Notes: generated by a model not told the origin, from the letters alone. 38,351 nt of DNA from Rhodocyclaceae bacterium (GCA_022072095.1 JAJVIJ010000053.1:1-38351); one strand, 5' to 3'; positions 1 through 7,240 are shown, counted from the first letter of the stretch. Translations and numbers: made by a program.

Positions 1-126
1 TGCCGAGTTGCACATTACAGCGCGCAACAAACTCAAAAGCGCCCAGAAGCGCCCCTCGATCATCGCCGCTTGCTGGATGCAAGCTACGCTGTGGTAACGT
101 CATGAATTATGGAAGCCTCAATAATG
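1..126 (+). repeat. Left copy of 126-bp terminal inverted repeat
   Basis: Bases 1-126 match the reverse complement of 38347-38222 with a single difference (G at 88 here). Homology stops abruptly after position 126. The repeat contains a small hairpin (GCTTGC, five-base loop, GCAAGC; 68-84) and two AGCGCCC copies near 38-54. It may be a dispersed element, the edge of an integron platform or a mobile-element end. It could also simply be the multicopy sequence at which an assembly broke. I do not recognise it as a named element. Confidence 0.9.
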
Positions 127-189
127 CCGTTCGGAGCCATCGAGGTATTGAAAGTCGGCGCTGGCGGGACGGCAAAATACCGCCCACCC

Positions 190-216
190 CTGCGCCTCTG
201 AGCTTAAACGTTGGGC
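190..216 (+). other. Candidate integron attI core (crossover at 210/211)
   Basis: GTTGGGC at 210-216 fits the GTTRRRY recombination core of integrons, and the gene of the next cassette starts 15 bases later. No RYYYAAC partner is visible 60-150 bases upstream, as an attC would need, so an attI site is more likely than another attC. The integrase gene would then lie left of the window. The identification rests mainly on the matching attC of the following cassette, because attI sites are poorly conserved. Confidence 0.5.
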
Positions 217-231
217 GGCTGGAGACTGACC

Positions 232-900
232 ATGGATGTGCGGTATTTCTTAAGCCGGCGATTGGACTTCATTCGGCAGTTTTACGAAATGTCCTCCGCG
301 CCATTCATTGAGCGTAAGCGCCTGATCGAAGCTGAAGAGGAGCCATTTGTCCCTCCGTACAGCGAAGATCCCGAGCCTGCTTATCTTGAAGAGTGGCTGG
401 AAGCCGAAGAATCGCTTCAAGTTCTTGGGCGCACGTGTATCTCTATGCTGGCAGCCGTATTCCATCTGTACTTCAAGACATGGGAGCGTCAAATCGGAGT
501 ACCCGTTGACGCCTCACTCAAGGGAGACTTCAAGAACGGCTGGTTCAACGGTTACAAAGCTTACTTTGCTCGCCATTTCCGCATTCGTTTTGAGGACGGC
601 CCATTTCGGCTGGGAGTGCTGGAAGAAATTGTCCTTGTCCGGAATCGGGCTCAACATCCTGAGTCCATCACGATGAATAGCGCGCACTTCTCGGCGAGTG
701 ATTTGGAGAAACTGCCTCGCCCGTTTTTCATTGATGAAAATGACGAATCACTGTTCTCTGAAATCGAGGAAGGCGAACGTGCCTGGCTTATGGCACCACC
801 AATCCGGGTTACTGCGGAGAAGCTATCTGCCGCGCTGTCAGAAGTCGAGAACTTTGCCGAGTGGCTTGAAAATGTCGAAGTTGAACAGCGTGCTTCGTAG
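232..900 (+). CDS. Integron cassette-borne hypothetical protein
   Basis: A 222-residue acidic, soluble protein that I do not recognise. It has no signal peptide. One mildly hydrophobic stretch lies near residues 72-82, and the C-terminal half is rich in Glu (residues about 180-220). ATG 232 is preferred because GGAG lies just upstream and earlier in-frame starts fall inside the recombination core at 210-216. The gene occupies almost the whole cassette, running from just after the core to nine bases before an attC-like palindrome, as expected for a mobile cassette gene. It is less GC-rich than the chromosomal genes further right, consistent with horizontal acquisition. No promoter is obvious, so expression may depend on an upstream cassette promoter. 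Confidence 0.75.
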   Translation: MDVRYFLSRRLDFIRQFYEMSSAPFIERKRLIEAEEEPFVPPYSEDPEPAYLEEWLEAEESLQVLGRTCISMLAAVFHLYFKTWERQIGVPVDASLKGDFKNGWFNGYKAYFARHFRIRFEDGPFRLGVLEEIVLVRNRAQHPESITMNSAHFSASDLEKLPRPFFIDENDESLFSEIEEGERAWLMAPPIRVTAEKLSAALSEVENFAEWLENVEVEQRAS

Positions 901-908
901 CCACAGAC

Positions 909-964
909 GCCCAACGCATAAGGTTAGATCGCGCGAAGCCGCGATCTAACCTTATGCGTTATCC
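909..964 (+). other. attC-like site of cassette 1, near-perfect palindrome
   Basis: GCCCAAC at 909-915 is the RYYYAAC box and is the exact reverse complement of GTTGGGC at 210-216, which begins the same cassette. Bases 913-933 and 940-960 form a perfect 21-bp inverted repeat around a six-base loop. The right core is GTTATCC (958-964), which does not fit GTTRRRY. Unlike a typical attC, the stem has no extrahelical base, so its recombination activity or orientation specificity may be impaired. Confidence 0.65.
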
Positions 965-978
965 TGTGCGTTATCCTG
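955..978 (+). repeat. Tandem 12-bp duplication at attC edge
   Basis: TGCGTTATCCTG occurs at 955-966 and again immediately at 967-978. The first copy contains the right core of the attC-like site, so the core itself is duplicated. The duplication borders the IS91-type remnant that follows and may mark a slippage or insertion event. Confidence 0.85.
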
Positions 979-1121
979 CACGGCCGCCGGCGCCAAAGAA
1001 ATCCCGGCCGGCGTTCCTGTGCCCCTGTTGCGGCGCGCCGATGCGGGTGATCCGGCGACGGCTGCCGCCCTCGGCCGTCCGGCGACGAGAGACGTTGCCG
1101 GCCAGGGAGACGGCCGTGTAG
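978..1121 (+). pseudogene. C-terminal remnant of an IS91-type transposase
   Basis: One plus-strand frame ending at TAG 1119-1121 reads a cysteine pair motif CPCCGAPMRV (from 1020) followed by an Arg-rich tail. This resembles the short zinc-finger-like C-terminus common in IS91-family Y2 transposases. No N-terminal or catalytic part is present. The stretch 1122-1320 holds no convincing gene, is very GC-rich and may be the terminal non-coding part of the same element. Other open frames through this segment have low-complexity Arg/Ala/Pro composition. Recognition rests on a short motif, so confidence is moderate. Confidence 0.5.
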
Positions 1122-1320
1122 CGCATCGCCCCGCGGCCGCCGGCGCCACGGCCGCGCTCGGCCGGACAATGCCGGAAAACGCCATGCCGACCGCCAAAAT
1201 CGCCCCATCGCCCGGGCCTGCGCGCCGGTTCCGGCGCCGGCCCGTGATCACACCGGCCTTGCCCACCGCCTTCGCGGCTCACCACGAAAAGCTGTTTCCA
1301 GAGACCTATGAACCGGGCTT

Positions 1321-1383
1321 GTTCAACAACCGGTTCAGATCGTGGCTCGCTTCGCGATCACGATCTAACCTTAATCGTTAGGT
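1321..1383 (+). other. attC recombination site with extrahelical base
   Basis: GTTCAAC at 1321-1327 (RYYYAAC) and GTTAGGT at 1377-1383 (GTTRRRY) bound an imperfect palindrome. Bases 1332-1344 pair with 1359-1370 except for one unpaired C at 1336, the extrahelical base that sets strand polarity in attC sites. The loop is 1345-1358. Its orientation agrees with the site at 210, placing the integron platform to the left. Confidence 0.7.
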
Positions 1384-1399
1384 GGCACAGGCCCCGGCA

Positions 1400-1612
1400 C
1401 TAGGCCACCAATTCGATGTACTCGACTTTGCTTGTGGGTTCTGGAATTGCAAGGCCATCTTCCCGCATTCCTTCAATATGGAAGGCGATAGCTTCTCGAA
1501 TCTCCGACTCGACTTCTTGGAGTGTGCCCCCCGTAGCTACACATCCCGGGAGGTCAGGAACGTAAGCCGAATAGTTGCCTTCTGCCTTTTCGATTACAAC
1601 GGCGTACTTCAT
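1400..1612 (-). CDS. hicB: HicB family antitoxin
   Basis: A 70-residue protein with the short HicB fold: an N-terminal strand (MKYAVVIEKAEGNYSAYVPD), the LPGCVATG turn and a helix with EIREAIAFHIEGM. HicB proteins resemble a partial RNase H fold; they bind and neutralise HicA and often repress their own operon. This one ends after the core fold, with no clear C-terminal DNA-binding domain, so another segment or the complex must supply any operator binding. It follows hicA after 11 bases, with a GAGG ribosome site in the gap. The pair lies just right of an attC site and points against the cassette direction, as is common for toxin-antitoxin cassettes with their own promoter. Confidence 0.9.
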   Translation of the reverse strand: MKYAVVIEKAEGNYSAYVPDLPGCVATGGTLQEVESEIREAIAFHIEGMREDGLAIPEPTSKVEYIELVA

Positions 1613-1623
1613 ATCGAACCTCG

Positions 1624-1809
1624 CTACTTGAGACCGGCCTGCTTGAGAATACTGTTTAATGTGCCCGGAGCCAGGTCGTCACTCGGCTTCCCAGGGACGG
1701 TCACCCGCCTCGGCTTTGACGTGTGCTTGAACTGACGATGGCTTCCTTTCTGAGCAACCATGAACCAGCCATCCCGTTGCAGCGTTTGGAGAATTTCGGA
1801 GACCTTCAT
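1624..1809 (-). CDS. hicA: HicA family mRNA interferase toxin
   Basis: A 61-residue HicA toxin with a dsRBD-like fold. It shows the usual start (MKVSEILQTLQRDGW), the catalytic histidine in KGSHRQFKH, the basic strand RRVTVPGKPSDDL and the end PGTLNSILKQAGLK. HicA cleaves mRNA and is held in check by the HicB encoded next. ATG 1809 is chosen because family members start at this MKVSE; an in-frame GTG at 1824 would add five residues. The sequence is intact, so the module could be active and may stabilise the cassette array. Confidence 0.9.
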   Translation of the reverse strand: MKVSEILQTLQRDGWFMVAQKGSHRQFKHTSKPRRVTVPGKPSDDLAPGTLNSILKQAGLK

Positions 1810-1861
1810 AGTGTCAGCATACACTGCCAGCGGCGACGGTTGCCCCGCTGCTGTTCACGTG

Positions 1862-2300
1862 CAGGGCAATCGCATTTACCCCAAAGAGGCGAAGCCGAGC
1901 AATGAGGCACGATAGTTGGGGAGGCGGTCGGCGGTCTTGCGGCGGCCACGCAGGCTGCGTTTGGGATACTGCTTGTCCTGGCGCAGCAAGGACAGGGCGA
2001 ACTTGCGCAGTGCCGACAGATTCTGCGGCGCGTGGCCTTTGCGCACGCGGCAGTCGTCCTCGCGGAACGTGACATCAAGCACCCAATGGAGCCGGTTCTC
2101 GACGCACCAATGACTGCGTGCTGCCGCGGCGAAGGTCTCAGCATGGGCGATGTCCTTCGATCCGATGTAGAACGCCTGCTCGGTCGATGTCTTGCCGTTG
2201 ATCTCTCGCGCGTGCGCTCCATCATTCCCACGCCCGCCAGCTTCGGCCAGTGCTGCCGGATCGGGCGATCCAGCCAGGCCAGTTCGCTCACAGGCATCGC
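1862..2300 (-). mobile_element. ISAs1-family transposase, 3' remnant with frameshift
   Basis: The minus strand encodes the C-terminal part of an ISAs1-family (DDE) transposase. It starts near 2300 with WLDRPIRQHWPKLAGVG and continues through HWVLDVTFREDDC (near 2080) to the family's conserved C-terminal region ending near 1890. The last catalytic acidic residues, in the DVTFREDD block, are present. Around 2205-2210 the frame breaks: GAGAGATC appears where GAGATC would keep the family reading (TREINGKTSTEQ), a two-base gain. CAGGGCAATCGCATTTA at 1862 fits an ISAs1-type terminal repeat. The 5' part is missing, so the element cannot move on its own. Confidence 0.8.
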
Positions 2301-2870
2301 GGACGGGGCTTCATCCAGGTTGGGCTCGCAGCGGGAATGACCTTCAGCACGACCTGCAACAGCGCGATCAGGCGCTTGCAGTTTGGGTGCAGGAATCCGA
2401 AGTTGCGGGCACGGCGAAAGTGCTTGGGCAGGACGTGCTGCAAGATGAGGCACAGGAAGTGGGCCCCGGGGACGGTTCGGGTTTGGATCTCTCCAGTCTT
2501 GGCATCGCGATATCGGTAGCACACGCTGGTGTGGTCGTAGGCGAGGATGTCCTGCTCGCGGATGACGCCACGGTACAGATAGCGGCCTGGATCGATCAAC
2601 GCGGGCTTGCCGGACCCGACGCACTTGCAGTCGACGACCCAGCGCTCGGGCAAGGCTAGGCCGGCCTCGGCGATGGCTGCGAGCATTTTGGCGCGGAAGA
2701 CCTTCGCCACGGCTTCGTGGTTGAACAGATACGCTCGTTTGGACGAAGGACGCACCTTGGTGCGCCACGGGCCGCGTTCGAGGTCGATGGCGGCGGCGGG
2801 CATGACCAGATGAGCGTGGGGGTGGAAATCCTGCGCGCGGGTGTGCTCGGGCGAGGGGCCTACAGCGTCA
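2300..2870 (-). mobile_element. IS91-family Y2 transposase fragment
   Basis: The minus strand reads the central and C-terminal part of an IS91-family rolling-circle transposase. It shows QDFHPHAHLVMPAAAIDL (a HUH-like His cluster), AYLFNHEAVAKVFRAKML, RWVVDCKCVGSGKPALI, the region GRYLYRGVIREQDIL with a YLYRG tyrosine, and HVLPKHFRRARNFGFLHPN. Homology begins near 2870 and stops near 2300, where the ISAs1 remnant starts, so both ends are lost. No separate start codon or ribosome site is convincing. It is a broken element, probably joined to the ISAs1 piece by deletion. Confidence 0.8.
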
Positions 2871-2950
2871 ACGTGCGCACTCGTCAGCTCAAGCCATGCC
2901 AGACCGTGCCGTAACCGGGACAACCCTTCAATTCGACAGGTTTTCGGCTC

Positions 2951-3337
2951 GTGGTCGCTGCCGCCCGCATCCGCTCCTTGCTTGCCGCATGTCTGCTCAC
3001 GGTCGCCGCCGGCTGTGAGCGGCTGGGCATGCCCGACCCGGAAAAGCAGGCCGCGCAAAAGGAAGCCGACGGCCGTGCAGTGGGCGCCGGCTGCCGGCAC
3101 AGCGGCCGACCGATCGAAGACTGCTACAAGCTCAACCCGAAAGCGCCGAAAGCCGCGGTCTTCGCAGGCTGGAAGGACATGAACGATTACATGGCCGAAA
3201 ACAAGATCCAGACTGCCGCCGTCGACCAGGACCAGACGACCGAGGAGCCGGAACAAGCTTCGGGGGACCAATCAACGAGCAAACACGATGCACCCGGCGA
3301 GAAACCCGACGGCGAGCACAAGGCGGCGGGCAATTGA
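2951..3337 (+). CDS. Small putative lipoprotein
   Basis: A 128-residue protein with an N-terminal signal (RIRSLLAACLLTVAAGC) whose lipobox-like AAGC suggests lipidation at Cys22. The mature part is hydrophilic: a Cys-containing segment (AGCRHSGRPIEDCYKLNP), the stretch AAVFAGWKDMNDYMAENKIQ and a low-complexity acidic tail rich in Glu, Gln, Asp and Lys. I recognise no enzymatic family. The only usable start is GTG 2951, which lacks a clear ribosome site. It lies about 80 bases from an IS91 fragment, so the native promoter and first codons may have been replaced. An outer-membrane or periplasmic location is inferred from the lipobox. Confidence 0.65.
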   Translation: MVAAARIRSLLAACLLTVAAGCERLGMPDPEKQAAQKEADGRAVGAGCRHSGRPIEDCYKLNPKAPKAAVFAGWKDMNDYMAENKIQTAAVDQDQTTEEPEQASGDQSTSKHDAPGEKPDGEHKAAGN

Positions 3338-3431
3338 TGCCGTGCCGAACGCCGGCTGCCGAAACTCTTGGGCCGCGCATCTTGACTCAGTGCCCCTTCA
3401 TCAACACTACCCGGCGAAAAAGGAAAACACC

Positions 3432-3785
3432 ATGGATCTGACGCAGGCTATCCAGAGGCACGCGGAATGGAAACTCAAGCTCCGGTCTGCCATCGCCAGG
3501 AAAGAAAAGATGGATGTCGCGACAATCACCAGAGACAACTGCTGCGAACTTGGAACGTGGTTGCATGGCGCGGCAAAAGCGACACTCGGCTCGAAGGCCA
3601 GCTATTCCCAATGCCTCCACAAACACGCCACCTTCCATGTCGAAGCGGGAAAGGTAGCGCAAGCGATCAATGACGGGAAGTACGCGAAGGCGGAATCCAT
3701 GCTGGACGCCGGCACACCTTATGCAGCGGCATCCAGCGCCGTCGGCGTCGCCATCATGGCGCTAAAGAAGGAATCCGGTCTGTAA
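3432..3785 (+). CDS. Stand-alone CZB (chemoreceptor zinc-binding) domain protein
   Basis: A 117-residue all-helical protein made up of a CZB domain only. The typical ligand set is visible: His10 (QRHAEWK), Cys37/Cys38 in the NCCELGTWLHG motif, and His65/His69 in HKHATFH. CZB domains bind zinc very tightly and, in receptors or diguanylate cyclases, sense zinc or hypochlorous acid through the Cys. Here no signalling domain is fused. The protein may act on a separate partner such as a chemoreceptor or GGDEF protein, which is an inference. ATG 3432 has AAAGGAAA upstream. The next gene is convergent. Confidence 0.85.
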   Translation: MDLTQAIQRHAEWKLKLRSAIARKEKMDVATITRDNCCELGTWLHGAAKATLGSKASYSQCLHKHATFHVEAGKVAQAINDGKYAKAESMLDAGTPYAAASSAVGVAIMALKKESGL

Positions 3786-3835
3786 TCGACGCATCGCGGC
3801 CACGGCGTCGCAACGTAGAAACTGCGCGCCGAATA

Positions 3836-4543
3836 CTATAGATAGGCGGCCGACAGCTCGCTGGCATCGGACCCGGCCAGCTCGGCCGCCGTGCCCTCGC
3901 GGACCCATTGACCGCGACGCAGCAGGTAGCCGTAGTCGGCGACCTTGAGCGCGAGCGACGCCATCTGCTCGCTGAGCAGTACCGCGGTGCCCTGTTCACG
4001 CGCGACCGCACCGATGAAGCCGAAGATCTGCTGGACGACGATGGGCGCGAGGCCCAGGGACGGCTCGTCCAGCAGCAGGTACCTCGGGCCCCGTATCAGG
4101 CTGCAAGACAGGATGAGCATCTGCTGTTGCCCGCCGCTCAGGGTGCGGGCCGGGCTGTGCCGGCGTTCGCCGAGCACGGGAAAGGCGTCGAATGCCATGG
4201 TGAGGGCGGCCACGAAGCTTCGGACCTTGCCGGAAAAATCCCAGGCGACCCTCAGGTTTTCCTCCACCGACAGCGGATGGAACAGGCGCCGCCCTTCCAA
4301 TACATGCGCCAGGCCAGCCCGGGCCCGCCGATGGGGCGGCAGGGTGGCCAAGTCCTCTCCGTCCATCCGGATGCTTCCGGAGGCCGCGGGCACGAGGCCC
4401 GAGATGGCCTTGAGCAGCGACGACTTGCCGGCGCTGTTGGCACCGAGGACGGCAGTCACCATGCCCGGCCGCACACTGAGGCTGACGTCGCGCACGGCCT
4501 CGATGGCGCCGTAGCGCACCACCAGGTTGCGGACCTCAAGCAC
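3836..4543 (-). CDS. livF: Branched-chain amino acid/amide ABC transporter ATPase LivF
   Basis: The second ATPase of a LivFGHMJ-type importer, which hydrolyses ATP on the cytoplasmic face to drive uptake of branched-chain amino acids, amides or related substrates. With GTG 4543 as start (235 aa), Walker A (GANSAGKSS) is near residues 34-42, the ABC signature LSGGQQQ near 132 and Walker B (YLLLDEPSLG) near 153. The C-terminal SELSAAYL is typical of LivF. GTG 4543 has GAGGAG eight bases upstream and overlaps the stop of the fused livM-livG gene by eight bases. ATG 4570 is possible but has a larger overlap and adds nine non-conserved residues. The substrate cannot be read from sequence. Confidence 0.9.
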   Translation of the reverse strand: MLEVRNLVVRYGAIEAVRDVSLSVRPGMVTAVLGANSAGKSSLLKAISGLVPAASGSIRMDGEDLATLPPHRRARAGLAHVLEGRRLFHPLSVEENLRVAWDFSGKVRSFVAALTMAFDAFPVLGERRHSPARTLSGGQQQMLILSCSLIRGPRYLLLDEPSLGLAPIVVQQIFGFIGAVAREQGTAVLLSEQMASLALKVADYGYLLRRGQWVREGTAAELAGSDASELSAAYL

Positions 4544-6332
4544 GGACCGACTCCTCGTCCGCGACCCCAAGATAGGCCGCCGTCACTTCGGGGTCGCGGC
4601 GCATGCCGTCCATGTCGCCCCGATAGATGAGCTTGCCGCTGTCCAGCACGACGACGCCATCGACGACGTCGTTGAGGAAATCCATGTGATGCTCGACCAA
4701 CACGATGCCCAGATCCCGCTCCCGCAGCCGCCGGATCATCGCCGCGAGCTTTTCCAGCTCGGCATCCGACAGCCCCGCGGCGGGTTCATCCAGCAGGATC
4801 AGCTCCGGGTCCGAGACCGCCGCGCGCGCGACCTCGGCCAGCCGCTGGGTGCCGTAGGGCAGCTCTCCCAGCACACGATCGCCCAGCTCGGCGAGCCCGC
4901 CGAGGTCGAGCATTTCGTCCACGCGGCGCAGAAAAACCGCTTCCTCCCGCAGCGCCGCGCGACTGTTGCACACCGCACCGAGAAAGCCGTGCCGGTAGAG
5001 GCGATGGGCCCCCAGCAGCACATTCTCGCGGACCGTGAAGTGAAGAATGTTGCGCGGGTCCTGGAAGGTCCGGATGATGCCGCGACGCGATACCTCGTGG
5101 GCCTTGCGTCCGGCGATGTCCTCCCCCTTGAACACGACGCGCCCCGCACTGGGACGGTAGACACCGCTGATGACATTGATCAGCGTGCTCTTGCCCGAGC
5201 CATTCGGGCCGACCAAGGCCAGAACCCGGCCGCGCTCAAGTTGCAGCGACACCTCATCGAGCGCCCGGAGTCCGGCGAAATTCATGGTGATGTTTTCCAC
5301 CCTCAGTAGTGGTCCCTCGCCAGAGCTGTGCGGGACGCGTATGGGGGTCGGCTCCAGTGACACCACTGCATGGGTCTTGGCGAAGCGCGGCGGCGCGGCA
5401 AACATGCCCGCCAGGCCTTTGGGCAGGACCAGGAAAAACACCGCCAGGATCGCCCCGTAGGCCATGAACTGATATTCGGCAAAGATTTGCAGGCGCTCGG
5501 GCAGATAGGTCAACAAGGCCGCACCCAGCACCTGCCCCGGCAGGGAGCCGAGGCCACCGATGATGGTCATCGCCAGCGCCTCCACCGAGCGGGACAGTGC
5601 AAAGCTGTCCGGGCCGAGATAGGCGACCAGCGGCGCATAACAGCCGCCGGCAAGCCCTGCCAGCGCGGCACTGAGCGTATAGGCACTGCGCTTGGTCGCC
5701 GCCTCGGAGATGCCGACGCTGCCCGCCGCCAGTTCGCTCACATGAACCGCGCAATAGGCGCGTCCGAAATGACTGCGGATCAGATTGTGCAGCAGGACGG
5801 TGACGACCACGACGATCGCGAGCACGATCCACAGGTAGGCCACCGGGCCCACGGCCATGCCGAACACCGCGAGGGTGCGCAAGCTGGGGGAGGGCACGCC
5901 GCTCAGACCCATCATGCCCCCGGTCAGCGCGGTCCACTCCTTGGCGACCTCGTAGAAGATCATGCCGAAGCCCAGCGTCATCATCGCCAGATAGAACTCT
6001 TTCACCCGCCCCGCCGGAAACGACAGCAGATAGCCGACCACACTGGCCAGCGCCATGGCGGCGGCCAGTGCCAGCGGCAGCGGCAGTCCGTAATCGCGAG
6101 TCAGCAGGGCACAGGCGTAGGCGCCGACGCCAAAGAAGCCGGCATGCCCCAGCGAAATCTGGCCGGCGTAGCCGGTCAGCAGGTTGACGCTATGGGCGAG
6201 CAGCACATTGATCAGGAAGAATGTCGCCACCTGCAGCGCCGACCCGGAACCGAAACTCATGGCCACGCCAAAAGCAAGCGCCGCCAACAGCGCGAGCCAG
6301 GGACGGGACAGCATGGCCACGACCGACCTCAT
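4536..6332 (-). CDS. Fused LivM permease-LivG ATPase
   Basis: A 598-residue fusion of two subunits that are usually separate. Residues 1 to about 320 are a LivM-type permease with about eight to ten membrane segments and the landmarks VNLLTGYAGQISLGHAGFFG and IIGGLGSLPGQVLGAAL. After a linker (about 320-340), residues 345-598 form a LivG ATPase: Walker A GPNGSGKST near 376, Walker B LILLDEPAAGLSD near 511, the switch His in VEHHMDFL, and the LivG end AAYLGV. The signature is LPYGTQR rather than a canonical LSGGQ, as usual for LivG. Its start overlaps the livH stop as ATGA, suggesting translational coupling. The fusion would fix a 1:1 permease:ATPase ratio. Confidence 0.92.
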   Translation of the reverse strand: MRSVVAMLSRPWLALLAALAFGVAMSFGSGSALQVATFFLINVLLAHSVNLLTGYAGQISLGHAGFFGVGAYACALLTRDYGLPLPLALAAAMALASVVGYLLSFPAGRVKEFYLAMMTLGFGMIFYEVAKEWTALTGGMMGLSGVPSPSLRTLAVFGMAVGPVAYLWIVLAIVVVVTVLLHNLIRSHFGRAYCAVHVSELAAGSVGISEAATKRSAYTLSAALAGLAGGCYAPLVAYLGPDSFALSRSVEALAMTIIGGLGSLPGQVLGAALLTYLPERLQIFAEYQFMAYGAILAVFFLVLPKGLAGMFAAPPRFAKTHAVVSLEPTPIRVPHSSGEGPLLRVENITMNFAGLRALDEVSLQLERGRVLALVGPNGSGKSTLINVISGVYRPSAGRVVFKGEDIAGRKAHEVSRRGIIRTFQDPRNILHFTVRENVLLGAHRLYRHGFLGAVCNSRAALREEAVFLRRVDEMLDLGGLAELGDRVLGELPYGTQRLAEVARAAVSDPELILLDEPAAGLSDAELEKLAAMIRRLRERDLGIVLVEHHMDFLNDVVDGVVVLDSGKLIYRGDMDGMRRDPEVTAAYLGVADEESVRA

Positions 6333-7219
6333 GCCTTGAGGAGCTCGCTACGTCCGAACAGCCCCTGCGGGCGCACCGCAAGGATAGCCATCAGCACCGC
6401 GAAGGCGATGCCATGTTCGGCGGCCGTGGACACATAGCCGCCGACCAGCTTTTCGAGCACGCCGAGCGTGATGCCGCCCGCCAGGGCACCAAAGGTGTTG
6501 CCCATGCCACCGACCACGGCGGCGACGAAACCCAGCACCATGAGGTTGAAGCCGAAGCCCGGATCGACGGTACCGGCGATCTGCGCCACCAGCAGTCCAG
6601 CCACCCCGGCCAACAGGCCGCTCAGCACGAAACACACGAGCATCGTGCGCCGCACCGGAATGGCCATCAGCGAGGCGAGTTCCGGATCGTGCGCGACGGC
6701 GCGCACCGCCCTCCCCCATTGGGTGCGACGCAGGATCAGCTCCAGCAGCAGCACCAGCGCCACGGCCAATGCCAGCACGGCCAGATATTGCAGCGAGAGC
6801 CGCACGCCGAATAGGCTGACGAAATCGTTGCTGGAAAACAGAATGGACGGAAAGGCCACCGCCTGAGAACCAAAAAACTTGGCGGCGAAGCCCTGCAACA
6901 GGATGCCTATGCCCAGCGTGGACACCACCCAGCCCATGGTGTCGGTCCGCTGGCCAGCTGCAACCGGCCTCACCGCCACCCACTCGACCACGACCATGAG
7001 GATGGCCGCGAGACCCAAGGCCCCCAACGCAGCCGACAGCATTGCCGATCCGCGGCCGAGCAGGGCGACCATGACCATCGCCGTCAGCATCAACAGCGAC
7101 CCCTGGCCGAAATTGATGACGCGACTGACCAGGAAAGTCAGGGACAGGCCGACCGCGATCAGCGCGTAGACCGCCCCGACGCTGATGCCGGCAAATATCA
7201 GTTGAAGCGCAAAGTCCAC
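6329..7219 (-). CDS. livH: Branched-chain amino acid/amide ABC transporter permease LivH
   Basis: A 296-residue inner-membrane permease with about eight hydrophobic helices. Family landmarks are GAVYALIAVGLSLTF near the N-terminus, INFGQGSLLMLTAM and the cytoplasmic EAA-like loop VVGGMGNTFGALAGGITLGV near residues 238-257. It pairs with the LivM half of the next gene to form the channel. It sits 21 bases after livJ and overlaps the next gene by four bases, so the four genes are almost certainly one operon. Confidence 0.92.
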   Translation of the reverse strand: MDFALQLIFAGISVGAVYALIAVGLSLTFLVSRVINFGQGSLLMLTAMVMVALLGRGSAMLSAALGALGLAAILMVVVEWVAVRPVAAGQRTDTMGWVVSTLGIGILLQGFAAKFFGSQAVAFPSILFSSNDFVSLFGVRLSLQYLAVLALAVALVLLLELILRRTQWGRAVRAVAHDPELASLMAIPVRRTMLVCFVLSGLLAGVAGLLVAQIAGTVDPGFGFNLMVLGFVAAVVGGMGNTFGALAGGITLGVLEKLVGGYVSTAAEHGIAFAVLMAILAVRPQGLFGRSELLKA

Positions 7220-7240
7220 CGAGGTACGCCGGTCCCCGGA

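Noticed and set aside
952-1285. Several open frames of about 100 codons in the GC-rich stretch
   Set aside because: They have Arg/Ala/Pro-rich composition, no ribosome sites and overlap one another; the only recognisable signal is the short IS91-type tail.
1806-2768. Single 320-codon minus-strand frame across the IS region
   Set aside because: Only a short part near 2220-2300 is in the ISAs1 frame; the rest is out of frame with both transposases.
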